Below, one piece after another: positions 21,012 to 30,611 of a stretch of DNA of 64,000 nucleotides (position 1 is its first letter; each line of letters begins with the position of its first letter). A program made the translations under genes and the position numbers. The notes below the pieces were generated by a model. That model did no database searches and was not told the DNA's origin. It worked only from the letters and a program-made list of their open reading frames with translations. Source of the stretch: Burkholderiales bacterium (GTDB lineage Bacteria; Pseudomonadota; Gammaproteobacteria; Burkholderiales; Casimicrobiaceae); NCBI GenBank assembly GCA_025927765.1, contig JAICKU010000011.1:1-64000 (forward strand). The letters run 5' to 3'.

Positions 21012-22118
21012 TCACGCTTCGGCGATGACGCAGATCAGGTTCGCGCCGGGCGGCCCCTGATGCTCGGCACCGGCCGACGCGAGGAACATCGTGTCGCCGA
21101 CGATGGTCGCGACGGCCGCATGCGCCACCGCTTTGGCCTGAATGCCGGAGAAGGGGGCGAGGAAGTCGGAGTGCAGCACGTGCCTGCGCCCGCGCACGCT
21201 CGTCACGTAATCGGCGCCCGCATTCACGAGCACGGCCGCGATGCGCGGGCGATCGCGCTCGCTCACCGTGCCGTCCTGCAGCTCGAGTCCCGCGCGCGCG
21301 AACGCCTCGCGTGCGCCGCGAATGTCGAGCTGATCCTGCATCACGCCATGCGCTGCGACGAGCTTGCCCGGCGCACCCTCGACGTTGCCGATGACGAGCA
21401 CGCGGCACGCGACCTGCTCGCCGCCCGCCGACGTCGACGCGACCGACGAATACACGGATTTGTCGACGTTGATCATCGCGTCGGAAAGCCGCTCGCGCGC
21501 GACTTCGCCGGTGGCCACCGCCACGCCGAGTGCGCACGCGCCCTTCGCGAGCGACGATGCGACGACCGGGTTCGTATTGGCGACCTTGCGCCCGCGCTGC
21601 CCGGCGTCAGCCACGCGCGCGGGCGTCATCGCCGGGCATTTGATCTCCACGCATTCGATTTGCGAGGGATCGCTGATGCCGGCGTCCTTCATCGCGGCGC
21701 GCACCGCGTCCGCGACGAGGTCGACCTGCACCATCGTGCCGTATTCCTCGGGCAGCAGCTGTCGGCTGCTCGCAACGCCGAGCGCGAGGCGTTTCTGCGT
21801 GCCGCCCGCCGCAGCGGGCTTGCGGATGAACAGGATGATGTGGGGGCACATGATGCCGCCCACGCCGCCAATCATCATCATCGGGATCCGTTCGAACACC
21901 TCCCGCCGGGAGATGCCGAGCCGCTCGGAGAGCAGGACTTCCATCGCGAGCGTCGCGTAGCCGCGCGCGTACGGATCGCCTTCGGTCTGCTCCATGATGG
22001 CGACGACATGCTTCGGATCGATTTCCTTGCGGTCGAACAGCGCGGCCACGCCCGAGACGTCGCCCGGCCCGCTCATCGGCACGCGCACCACTACCGCTTC
22101 GAATCCCTCACTCGACAC
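21012..22118 (-). CDS. ring-opening amidohydrolase (cyanuric acid hydrolase/barbiturase family)
   Basis: FDRKEIDPKHVVAIMEQTEGDPYARGYATLAMEVLLSERLG; GGVGGIMCPHIILF; C-terminal SGIQAKAVAHAAVATIVGDTMFLASAGAEHQGPPGANLICVIAEA; serine-lysine repeat architecture. Confidence 0.9.
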   Translation of the reverse strand: MSSEGFEAVVVRVPMSGPGDVSGVAALFDRKEIDPKHVVAIMEQTEGDPYARGYATLAMEVLLSERLGISRREVFERIPMMMIGGVGGIMCPHIILFIRKPAAAGGTQKRLALGVASSRQLLPEEYGTMVQVDLVADAVRAAMKDAGISDPSQIECVEIKCPAMTPARVADAGQRGRKVANTNPVVASSLAKGACALGVAVATGEVARERLSDAMINVDKSVYSSVASTSAGGEQVACRVLVIGNVEGAPGKLVAAHGVMQDQLDIRGAREAFARAGLELQDGTVSERDRPRIAAVLVNAGADYVTSVRGRRHVLHSDFLAPFSGIQAKAVAHAAVATIVGDTMFLASAGAEHQGPPGANLICVIAEA

Positions 22119-22147
22119 GTCAACTCCTCGACGATTCGGCGGGGATC

Positions 22148-22192
22148 AGTAAAACGACTATCGCTCCTGATGTCAAGTTATTTCGAAATTCC
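22148..22192 (-). promoter_or_regulatory. putative promoter plus operator upstream of the ring-opening amidohydrolase
   Basis: Minus strand GGAATTTCGAAATAACTTGACA-N17-TTTACT; operator core ATTTCGAAAT at 22180-22189; close match to 28853-28897. Confidence 0.7.
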
Positions 22193-22321
22193 GGATAACG
22201 TAATATGAAGCCCCGGATGGCCAACATGAGCGGAGGTGCCGGCCGCGCGATGACGACGCGCGAAGATGCGTCGAAACGCTCGAAACCGACGCGTCGCGAG
22301 ACGACGCCGAACGCGAAAGCG

Positions 22322-22786
22322 TCAGCCCCGCTTGTGCCGCCAGCACTCGAACGGCGCCTCGCCGTCGACGTGCATCGGCACGTGCTCGATCCGGATCGAT
22401 TGCCGCGACACGGGCTTGGCCATTTCCGCGTAGATCGCAGCCGTCGACAGCCCGTATTGCTCGGCGTCCTCGTTCGAGTACGCGTAGTAGACCTCCGAGA
22501 TGCCGGTCAGGTGGATCGCCGACAGGCACATGGGACAGGGGTGAGCGCTGGCGTACATCACGCACCGCTCGAGGCGCGGGCTCTTCAGCCGGACCGCGGC
22601 GGCGCGGATCGACTGCATTTCCGCGTGCGTCGAGGGGTCGTGGGTGGCGAGCACTTCGTTGACGCCCGTCGCCAGCACCTCGTCGTCCCTGACGAGGACG
22701 GCGCCGAACGGGCGCCCGCCGCGTTCGAGCACGTTCTCCCGTGCGAGGCGGATGGCGGTCGCAAGATGATCGCGGTTCATGATCAT
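22322..22786 (-). CDS. zinc-dependent nucleoside/nucleobase deaminase (guanine/cytosine deaminase-like)
   Basis: STHAEMQSIRAA and SAHPCPMCLSAIHLTG (HAE...PCxxC). Confidence 0.9.
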   Translation of the reverse strand: MIMNRDHLATAIRLARENVLERGGRPFGAVLVRDDEVLATGVNEVLATHDPSTHAEMQSIRAAAVRLKSPRLERCVMYASAHPCPMCLSAIHLTGISEVYYAYSNEDAEQYGLSTAAIYAEMAKPVSRQSIRIEHVPMHVDGEAPFECWRHKRG

Positions 22787-22815
22787 GGTTGTGCTTCCCT
22801 TTTGCGCTTAGAAAT

Positions 22816-24033
22816 TCAGTGGCCGACGTATTTTCCGTCGCGCGCGACGAGCTTTCCGGCCTTGAACACGTGGCTTCGCGCCGGACGGGCGACGACCGCC
22901 TCTGCGACGTTGCGTGCAGGAACGACGATCAGGTCCGCCGGTGCCCCCGCGTGCACGCCGTAGTCGTCGACACGCAGCGCGCGCGCCGCGCTGTGCGTCG
23001 CGAGATCGAGCGCGACGGCGAGTTCCTCGTCGGTGAGGAAGCCCGAGCCGTAGGCGATCAGCATCGCGCGCTCGAGCATGTCGGCGTCGCCGTAGGGCCA
23101 CCAGGCGTCGCGGATGTTGTCGTTGCCCGCGATGACGGTCACCCCCGCCTCGCGTAGCTGCATGACCGACGGATAGGCGTGGTTGCCTGGCGCGTTGGTG
23201 AGAATCGACACGCCGGCGTCGGCGAGCTTCTCCGCGGTGCGTTGAGCATCTGCCTCGGGCACCATGCCGAGCGCGTACGCATGGCTCACGTTGACGCTGC
23301 CCGCCATGCCGACGGCCTTGGTGCGCCGTGCGATCTCGTCGAGTTCGGCCAGCCCTTCGCCCGCGGCATCGTGCAGGTGGATGTCGATGCCTGCGGCGTG
23401 GCGCTGCGCGAGTCCGAACACGGCGTCGAGCTGGCCGTCGACGTCGTGATCGACGCCCGACGGGTCGAGCCCACCCACGAGGTCCGCGCCTTCACGCAGC
23501 GCCGCATCCATCAGCTCGAGCGTCCCGGGGCACGACACGAGGCCGCGCTGCGGGAACGCCACGATCTCGATCGATGCCGCGTGCTTGTAGCGTTCGCGCG
23601 CAGCCAGCACGGCGTGCAGGCTCTTCAAGCCGGTGACGGGATCGATGTCGACATGCGAGCGCATCCGGGTCGTGCCATGCGCAACCGCGAGTTCGATCAG
23701 GGCGGCGGCGCGCTGCTCGACGGGCGCCGCGCGACCGAGGATTTCCGCTTCGATGGCGACGCGCTCCATCACGCTGAATGTCGCGCTCGTGCCGCGGCGG
23801 TGCGATTGCCACGCATCGCCGACCAGCGACTTGTCGAGATGCACGTGCGCGTCGATCAGCCCGGGCAGCACCAGCGACCCGCCGAGCGACATCGCGTCGC
23901 CCCCAGCGGGAAGCGCAGCGTCGATCGCCGCGATGCGGCCCGCGGTGATGCCGATCGAGACCGTGCTGCCGTCCGCGAGCAGCGCATCCGCCAGCACGGT
24001 ATCGAAGCGGTGACCCGCCTTCGCGTTCATCAC
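22816..24033 (-). CDS. metal-dependent amidohydrolase (CodA/cytosine deaminase-like)
   Basis: LVLPGLIDAHVHLDKSLVGD, GIDIHLHDAAGEG, VNVSHAY, VIAGNDNIRDAWWPYGDADMLERAMLIAY. Confidence 0.88.
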   Translation of the reverse strand: MMNAKAGHRFDTVLADALLADGSTVSIGITAGRIAAIDAALPAGGDAMSLGGSLVLPGLIDAHVHLDKSLVGDAWQSHRRGTSATFSVMERVAIEAEILGRAAPVEQRAAALIELAVAHGTTRMRSHVDIDPVTGLKSLHAVLAARERYKHAASIEIVAFPQRGLVSCPGTLELMDAALREGADLVGGLDPSGVDHDVDGQLDAVFGLAQRHAAGIDIHLHDAAGEGLAELDEIARRTKAVGMAGSVNVSHAYALGMVPEADAQRTAEKLADAGVSILTNAPGNHAYPSVMQLREAGVTVIAGNDNIRDAWWPYGDADMLERAMLIAYGSGFLTDEELAVALDLATHSAARALRVDDYGVHAGAPADLIVVPARNVAEAVVARPARSHVFKAGKLVARDGKYVGH

Positions 24034-24035
24034 GC

Positions 24036-25136
24036 CTACGACTTAGGAAAGGGTCCGTTGATGCCTTCGACGAGCCAGTTGATGCTGCGGATTTCCTTGT
24101 CAGACAGCGAGCCGCCGGCGGCCACGCGCTGCTTGCCGTCGCGATCCTTGAGCGGGCCGGCGAACACCTTGAGCTTGCCGCTGACGATGTCCTTTTCGCG
24201 CTGCTTGGCGTCCGCGACCACCTCGGCGGGTATCGCGGCGTTGTAGGGGACCATTGCGCAGAATCCACCCTCGCCGAGGCCTCGAAAGCGGTCTTGCGCC
24301 TTCCACGTTCCGGCCAGGGCGTCGCGTGCGGAGTCGATGTACGCGCTGCGCCAATCGAAGATGTCGCCGGTCAGCTGCTTCTTCGGCACGAACTTGGAAA
24401 AGTCGCTGCAGTTGGCGATCGACCACGCGCCACGCTCTTCCGCGGCAACGCCCTGCACCGGCGTGTTCGGGCTGCCCGCAAGCACGTCGGCGCCCTGCGA
24501 AATCAGCGCGTTCACCGCATCCTTCTCCTTTGCGGGGTCGTTCCAGGTATTGATCCAGACGACGTTGCACACCGCCTTCGGATTGACGCTCCGCGCGCCG
24601 AGCATGAAGCCGTTCATTCGCCACACGGTCTGCGGGATGGGAAATGCGCCGACCCAGCCGAGCGTGTTGCTCCTGGTCATCCGGCCGGCGATGACGCCGG
24701 CGACATAGCTCGCCTCGTAGTTGCGCGCTTCGAACGCGCCCATGTTCTTCAGCGTCGTGACCGACGCGCAGCAATCGAAATGGGTGTTGGGTGCGGTGCG
24801 GGCGACCTTCAGCATCGGAGCCATGTGCGAGAACGTGGTTCCGAAGATCAGCTTGTTGCCCTGCGACGCGAGCTCGCGGAACACGCGCTCGGAGTCCTGC
24901 GCCTGCTGCACGTCGGCGACGACCGTCACCTTGACCTTGCCGGGAAATGCGGCCTCCATCGCCTTCCATCCCAACGCGTGCTGCGTTTCCCAGCCGACTT
25001 CGCCGATCGGATATTGATGCACGACGCCCACGTTGAGGACGTCCTGCGCGAACGCATCGAGCGCGCGAGCGCCGAGTGCCGCGATGCCAAGCGACGAAGA
25101 GGCCTTCAGGAAATCACGTCTGTTCACGATACGCAT
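24036..25136 (-). CDS. BMP-family (nucleoside-type) ABC transporter substrate-binding protein
   Basis: Tat/Sec-like leader RRDFLKASS; VLNVGVVHQYPIGEVGWETQHALG; GVAAEERGAWSIAN; adjacent BMP-type permeases. Confidence 0.88.
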   Translation of the reverse strand: MRIVNRRDFLKASSSLGIAALGARALDAFAQDVLNVGVVHQYPIGEVGWETQHALGWKAMEAAFPGKVKVTVVADVQQAQDSERVFRELASQGNKLIFGTTFSHMAPMLKVARTAPNTHFDCCASVTTLKNMGAFEARNYEASYVAGVIAGRMTRSNTLGWVGAFPIPQTVWRMNGFMLGARSVNPKAVCNVVWINTWNDPAKEKDAVNALISQGADVLAGSPNTPVQGVAAEERGAWSIANCSDFSKFVPKKQLTGDIFDWRSAYIDSARDALAGTWKAQDRFRGLGEGGFCAMVPYNAAIPAEVVADAKQREKDIVSGKLKVFAGPLKDRDGKQRVAAGGSLSDKEIRSINWLVEGINGPFPKS

Positions 25137-25214
25137 GGCTTTCTCCTGCTCTGGGTCATGGTTGCCGATGTCGTTGGCAACGTCGCAACGACGCTCGCCG
25201 CGGACTCGCTTGTT

Positions 25215-26138
25215 TCATACGCCCGGGTGGAACGGCTTGCCGAGTGACACGGGGGCATTGAGGCGGATCATGGCCACATCGCGCGAAATCACCACCAGCA
25301 CCACGATCGTGGCAAGGTAAGGAAGCATCGACATGAACTGCGTGGCAAACGCGACGCCCGCACTTTGCGCGAAATACTGCACGATCGTGATGCCGCCGAA
25401 CAGATAGGCCCCGAGCATCACGCGTGCGGGACGCCACGTCGCGAACACCACCAGCGCGAGCGCGATCCATCCGCGGCCCGCGACCATGCCTTCGAGCCAC
25501 AGCGGGGCGTAGACGAGCGAAAGATAGGCGCCGCCGATCCCGGCCATCGCGCCGCCGAACAGCGTCGCCAGATAGCGGATGCGGATGACCGGATAGCCCA
25601 CTGCGTGCGCCGATGCGGGCGATTCGCCGACGGCGCGCAGCACGAGGCCCGCGCGGCTGCGGAACAGGAACCAGCTGACGCCTGCGAACAGCAGCCACGA
25701 CACGTAGACCAGCGGGTGCAGCGAATGCAGCAGCGGGCTCAGCAGCGGAATGTCGATCGGCAGCGAGAGACCGGCGTCCGCGCGGTTCTCGAGCGTCACT
25801 CCCACGAAGCCCTTGCCGATGAACGCGCTGACACCCGCGCCGAAGATCGCGAGCGCGAGACCCGCCGCCACCTGGTTGGCCTGCAGCGTCAAGGTCGCGA
25901 AGGCGAACAGCAGCGCCATCAGCGCGCCCGCGACGCCTGCGACGGCCACGCCGAGCCACAGATCCCCCGTCGAGCGCATCGTGATGAATGCGACGATCGC
26001 ACCGACGAGCATCATGCCTTCGACGCCGAGATTGAGAACCCCGGATTTCTCGGCGACCAGTTCTCCGAGTGCCGCGAAAATCAGCGGCGTGCCGGCGCCG
26101 AGCGTCGCGGCGATGACCGACACGACCATGTCCATCAC
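25215..26138 (-). CDS. ABC transporter permease (nucleoside importer type)
   Basis: PLIFAALGELVAEKSGVLNLGVEGMMLVGA. Confidence 0.92.
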   Translation of the reverse strand: MMDMVVSVIAATLGAGTPLIFAALGELVAEKSGVLNLGVEGMMLVGAIVAFITMRSTGDLWLGVAVAGVAGALMALLFAFATLTLQANQVAAGLALAIFGAGVSAFIGKGFVGVTLENRADAGLSLPIDIPLLSPLLHSLHPLVYVSWLLFAGVSWFLFRSRAGLVLRAVGESPASAHAVGYPVIRIRYLATLFGGAMAGIGGAYLSLVYAPLWLEGMVAGRGWIALALVVFATWRPARVMLGAYLFGGITIVQYFAQSAGVAFATQFMSMLPYLATIVVLVVISRDVAMIRLNAPVSLGKPFHPGV

Positions 26139-27226
26139 AGCGCCGCCCTGGGCTGATCGAGCGGGACGGCGCGGATGACCCGCACACGGAAGTTGACCAG
26201 CACGTCGGCGCCGAGCAGGAAGAACAGCAGCGCGCCCTGAAACAGCGCAGCCGCGGCGGCCGGCAATCCCATGCTGATCTGCGCGGAGTCGCCGCCGAGG
26301 TAAAGCAGCGACATCAGCAAGCCGGCGAACACGATGCCCACCGGATCGAGGCGCCCGACGAACGCAACGATGATGGCCGTGAAGCCGTAGCCCGGCGATA
26401 TCGTCGGCAACAATTGCCCGAGCGGCCCCGCGACCTCGCCGACGCCCGCGAGTCCTGCCGCAGCGCCGCCGGCGAGCATGCCGACCCAGACGGTGCGCTT
26501 CTCGCTGAATCCCGCATAGCGCGCCGCGGCGCTCGACAGCCCGACGACGCGCGTCTTGTAACCGAGAAAGCTTTTCTCGAGGAATACCCAGCTCACGACG
26601 ACCGCCGCCAACGTCAACAGCACGCTGGCATTGAGCCGCGTGTTGGCGATCAGGATCGGAAACAGCGCGCCGTCGGCGAAGAGCGCCGATTGCGGTGTGT
26701 TGAACCCCTGGGGATCGCGCCAGGGGCCGAACACCAGCCAGTTGACCAGCAACTGCGCAACGTACGTGAGCATCAGGCTGACGAGGATCTCGTTCGCGTT
26801 GAAGCGCGTGCGCAGGAACGCGGGAATCGCCGCCCAGGCCATGCCGCCGAGGATGCCGGCGACGATCATCGCGGCGAGCAGCAGCGGACTGTCGGCGAAC
26901 GCGGGATCGAGCGCCACCCAGCCGGCTGCGATGGCACCGAGGGTCAGCTGTCCCTCGGCGCCGATGTTCCAGATGTTGCTGCGAAATCCCACCGCCAGCC
27001 CGAGCGCGATCAGCACCAGCGGCGACGCCTTGAGGAACAGCTCGGCCAGGCCGCCGACGCTGTTGATCGGCGCGATGAAAAACGCGTAGAAGGCCGCGGG
27101 CGGATTCTTGCCGAGCGCGGCGAACAGGATGAATCCCATCACGAGCGTCAGGGCCGCGGCAATGAGCGGTGATGCATAGCGCATCGCGCGCGATTGCAGC
27201 GCGCGGGGCTCCAGTCTAAGTTGCAT
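26135..27226 (-). CDS. ABC transporter permease (nucleoside importer type)
   Basis: LGLAVGFRSNIWNIGAEGQLTLGAIAAGWVAL; overlaps the second permease. Confidence 0.92.
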   Translation of the reverse strand: MQLRLEPRALQSRAMRYASPLIAAALTLVMGFILFAALGKNPPAAFYAFFIAPINSVGGLAELFLKASPLVLIALGLAVGFRSNIWNIGAEGQLTLGAIAAGWVALDPAFADSPLLLAAMIVAGILGGMAWAAIPAFLRTRFNANEILVSLMLTYVAQLLVNWLVFGPWRDPQGFNTPQSALFADGALFPILIANTRLNASVLLTLAAVVVSWVFLEKSFLGYKTRVVGLSSAAARYAGFSEKRTVWVGMLAGGAAAGLAGVGEVAGPLGQLLPTISPGYGFTAIIVAFVGRLDPVGIVFAGLLMSLLYLGGDSAQISMGLPAAAAALFQGALLFFLLGADVLVNFRVRVIRAVPLDQPRAAL

Positions 27227-28787
27227 GCAGCGACTCGACGAGCGGCGCGCTGACCGGGCCGGCCACCTGGTCGGGCCACAGACCGCTCATCCACACGCCG
27301 ATTTCCTCGACGTCGGTTTCGGTGACGCGCTTTGCATGCGACAGGCGGCCGTTCGCCATCACCGCGATGCGATCACAGATCTCGAACAGTTCCTCGAGAT
27401 CCTCGGACACCACGAGCACGGCGGCGCCGGCGTTGCGAAGTTCGATGAGCGATTGGCGGATCGACACCGCCGCCCCGACATCGACGCCCCACGTCGGCTG
27501 CGATACGACGAGCACCTTCGGATGCTGCATCACCTCCCGACCGACGATGAATTTCTGCAGGTTGCCGCCCGACAGGCTCTTCGCTTCGGCATGCGGGCCC
27601 GCGCACTTCACATCGAAATCATCGATGCAACGCCGAGCGAAGTCGGTGATCGCGTCGGATCGCAGCATGCCGAGCGCAACCATCCGCTGGGCATGCGCCG
27701 TCAGCAGCGCATTGTCGGCAAGCGACATCGACGGGATCGCGGCGCGACCCAGCCGCTCTTCGGGAATGAAGCAAAGCCCGAGCCGTCGACGTGCGGCGGC
27801 ACCGAGGCGTGCCACCGCTATCCCGCACACATGAATGGCATCGTCATCGGGCGTGCTGCGTTCGCCGGACAGCGCCGCGAGCAGCTCCTGCTGTCCATTG
27901 CCGGAGATGCCGGCGATGCCGAGGATTTCGCCGCTTCGCACGGCCAGCCGGATGTCGGCCAAATCGGTGCCGAATGGATCGTCGCAGACAAGGGAAAGCC
28001 CGTTGACGACGAGGCGTTCCTCACCGTCGCCCGCGGCCTCGGGATGATTGCATTTGGGCAAGTCGCGGCCGATCATCAGGCGCGCCATGCTGGCGGCGGT
28101 CTCGCGCTGCGGCTCGCACGTTCCGGTCACCTTGGCCGCGCGGAGCACCGTTGCACGATGACAAAGCGCCTTGATCTCGTCGAGCTTGTGGCTGATGTAG
28201 AGAACGCTGCAGCCTTCACCCGCCACCTGCCGCAACGTCTCGAACAGTCGCGTTGCGGCCTGCGGCGTCAGCACGGACGTCGGCTCGTCCATGATGAGCA
28301 GCTGCAGATCCTGCAGCAGGCAGCGAATGATTTCCACGCGCTGGCGCTCGCCGATGGAGAGCGAATGGACGAGCGCCCGAGGATCGACGGTCAGGCCGTA
28401 GCGTTCCGACACTCCCCCGATCCGCGCGGCGACGTCGTCGAGACCGGGGTTGCCTGGCAACACCAGCGCGACGTTTTCGGCGACGGTCAGCGTTTCGAAC
28501 AGCGAGAAGTGCTGGAAGACCATGCCGATGCCGAGCTCGCGCGCATGCGCAGGACTGGCGACGTCGATCCGCGCACCATGCCAGAGGATCTCGCCCGCGT
28601 CCGGCTTGACGACGCCGTAGATGATCTTCATGAGCGTGCTCTTGCCGGCGCCGTTTTCACCCAGGACAGCGTGAATCTCGCCCGGCATGACGCGAAGATC
28701 GATGCCGTCGTTGGCGACGACCGCGGGATAGGACTTGCAGATGCCCCGCAATTCCAGTCGCGCGGGATTGTCGTTACGCGCGGCCAC
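27216..28787 (-). CDS. ABC transporter ATP-binding protein (dual cassette, nucleoside importer type)
   Basis: GENGAGKSTLMKIIYGVVKPDAGEILWHG; LSIGERQRVEIIRCLLQDLQLLIMDEPTSVLTPQ; second cassette GISGNGQQELLAALSG. Confidence 0.93.
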   Translation of the reverse strand: MAARNDNPARLELRGICKSYPAVVANDGIDLRVMPGEIHAVLGENGAGKSTLMKIIYGVVKPDAGEILWHGARIDVASPAHARELGIGMVFQHFSLFETLTVAENVALVLPGNPGLDDVAARIGGVSERYGLTVDPRALVHSLSIGERQRVEIIRCLLQDLQLLIMDEPTSVLTPQAATRLFETLRQVAGEGCSVLYISHKLDEIKALCHRATVLRAAKVTGTCEPQRETAASMARLMIGRDLPKCNHPEAAGDGEERLVVNGLSLVCDDPFGTDLADIRLAVRSGEILGIAGISGNGQQELLAALSGERSTPDDDAIHVCGIAVARLGAAARRRLGLCFIPEERLGRAAIPSMSLADNALLTAHAQRMVALGMLRSDAITDFARRCIDDFDVKCAGPHAEAKSLSGGNLQKFIVGREVMQHPKVLVVSQPTWGVDVGAAVSIRQSLIELRNAGAAVLVVSEDLEELFEICDRIAVMANGRLSHAKRVTETDVEEIGVWMSGLWPDQVAGPVSAPLVESLHAT

Positions 28788-28852
28788 GACGAGCGTCAGT
28801 GATGTTCACAGGCTCCAGATGCCCGTCGCGGTCGCGCGCACGAGCGGGGACC

Positions 28853-28897
28853 AGTAAACTGGCTATCACGCACGTTGTCAAGATATTTCGAAATTCC
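28853..28897 (-). promoter_or_regulatory. putative promoter plus operator for the nucleoside ABC transporter operon
   Basis: Minus strand GGAATTTCGAAATATCTTGACA-N17-TTTACT (-35 at 28876-28881, -10 at 28853-28858); operator core 28885-28894. Confidence 0.72.
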
Positions 28898-28998
28898 ACA
28901 GGAGTTGCCTGCGCAAGGAGCGGCGGGGAGAACGATCGGGCTCCGGCTCGAGCCGGAAAGGTCGGCGTCCCGCCTCGTCGCGCTGGCGCCGAAGAAGC

Positions 28999-29036
28999 AG
29001 ATATTTCGAAATTCCTGCCTGTATGCGATATTATCC
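28999..29036 (+). promoter_or_regulatory. putative operator/promoter for the plus-strand FdrA/DUF1116 operon
   Basis: AGATATTTCGAAATTCC, 17-bp exact copy of 28881-28897, followed by TATTAT -10-like hexamer with N17 to TCGAAA. Confidence 0.6.
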
Positions 29037-29118
29037 GTGACCTTGCACGCCGTCACCCGGCAATCGCCGGCACACCCTCGCGCGCCTGAAACGGTTACGG
29101 AGAACGGGAGAGCACGTC

Positions 29119-29289
29119 ATGGAAACGGACAAGCTGCTGCAATCGGAGGTGCGCGTGATCAATATCGGACTCGCCGAGTTCGCCCACGACCTCGAGCGGT
29201 GCGACGTGCCCGTGGTCCACGTCGAATGGTCGCCTCCCGCCGTCGGCGATCCCCGGATCGCGGCGCTGCTCGCCAAGCTCGGCGGCTGA
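29119..29289 (+). CDS. 56-aa FdrA C-terminal-domain-like protein
   Basis: METDKLLQSEVRVINIGLAEFAHDLERCDVPVVHVEWSPPAVGDPRIAALLAKLGG; resembles the C-terminal tail of long FdrA proteins (recall); below track cutoff. Confidence 0.75.
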   Translation: METDKLLQSEVRVINIGLAEFAHDLERCDVPVVHVEWSPPAVGDPRIAALLAKLGG

Positions 29290-29296
29290 GGGTGAG

Positions 29297-30559
29297 ATGA
29301 CGAGCGCGTCCCCCGACACCATCGCCGGCGCCAACCGCGAGGCGCTGCGGCGCATCCTCGCGAGCGATCCCGTCCTCGTGGACGTTCAGCTCGCTCGCGA
29401 CGCGATCCCGCGGCTTCCCGATCGTACGATCCTGCACGCAGGCCCGCCGATCGGCTGGGACCGCATGTGCGGGCCGATGCGGGGCGCGGTCGCCGGTGCG
29501 ATCGTGTTCGAAGGATGGGCGGACGACCTCGATGCTGCGGCGCGGCTCGCGGCATCGGGCGAGATCCGCTTCGAGCCGAATCACCATTACGACGGCGTGG
29601 GGCCGATGACGGGCATCACGACGCGCAACATGGCGGTGCTGGTCGTCGAGAACCGCGCGTTCGGCAACCGGGCCTTCTGCACGGTGAACGAAGGCATCGG
29701 CAACGTGATGCGCTTCGGCGGCAACGATCGCGAGGTCATCGAGCGTCTCCAGTGGATCGCGTCCGTCGCCGGCCCCGCGCTCGGAGCGGCGATTCGCCAC
29801 CGCAAGGGCATTCCGCTCAAGAGCCTCATCGCGCGCGGCCTGTCGATGGGCGACGAAATGCACATGCGCAACGCCGCGTGCTCGAGCCTGATCCTGCGCG
29901 AACTCGCCGGCGACCTCGCGGACACGGCGCGCTCCGACCTGAGCCGCATCCTGCGGTTCATCGCCGGCAACGACATGTTCTTCCTGAATGTCGCGATGGC
30001 GATGGCGAAGTCGATCGCTGCCGCGGCGCACGACATCCCGCACTCGACGGTCGTCACGACGATGGCTCGCAATGGCACCGATTTCGGCATTCGCGTGAGC
30101 GGCACCGGCGATCACTGGTTCACCGGCCCCGCGCAGATGGCGCGCGGACTGCTGTTCGCCGGCTTTTGCGAAGCCGACGGCAACGTGGACATCGGCGATT
30201 CGTGCATCACCGAAACGGTCGGGCTCGGCGGCTTCGCGATGGCGGCGTCGCCGGCCGTCGTCGGCTTCATCGGCGCGGGAACGCTCTCCGACGCGATCGC
30301 GTACACGCACCGCATGCGCGAGATCACCGTCGGCACGAACGCCGACTGGGCGCTGCCCACGCTCGAGATGGCGGGCGTGCCCACCGGCATCGACATCCGC
30401 AAGGTGCTGGCCACCGGTGTGCTGCCGGTCATCAACACCGCGATCGCCAACCGCTTGCCAGGGCGCGGCCAGGTGGGCGCCGGCGTCGTTCACCCGCCGC
30501 TGACCTGTTTCGAGCAGGCGCTGATCAGGTTTGCCGAAATGAATGGAGCCGACGCATGA
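29297..30559 (+). CDS. DUF1116 domain-containing protein (YlbE/AllG-like), paralog 1
   Basis: GPPIGWDRMCGPMRGAVAGAIVFEGWADD; NHHYDGVGPMTGITTRNMAVLVVEN; VPTGIDIRKVLATG. Confidence 0.9.
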   Translation: MTSASPDTIAGANREALRRILASDPVLVDVQLARDAIPRLPDRTILHAGPPIGWDRMCGPMRGAVAGAIVFEGWADDLDAAARLAASGEIRFEPNHHYDGVGPMTGITTRNMAVLVVENRAFGNRAFCTVNEGIGNVMRFGGNDREVIERLQWIASVAGPALGAAIRHRKGIPLKSLIARGLSMGDEMHMRNAACSSLILRELAGDLADTARSDLSRILRFIAGNDMFFLNVAMAMAKSIAAAAHDIPHSTVVTTMARNGTDFGIRVSGTGDHWFTGPAQMARGLLFAGFCEADGNVDIGDSCITETVGLGGFAMAASPAVVGFIGAGTLSDAIAYTHRMREITVGTNADWALPTLEMAGVPTGIDIRKVLATGVLPVINTAIANRLPGRGQVGAGVVHPPLTCFEQALIRFAEMNGADA

Positions 30560-30611
30560 GCGCGCAGGGCCGCGAATCGATTCCGCAGTGCAACGCCCGG
30601 AGGGGAGTCCA

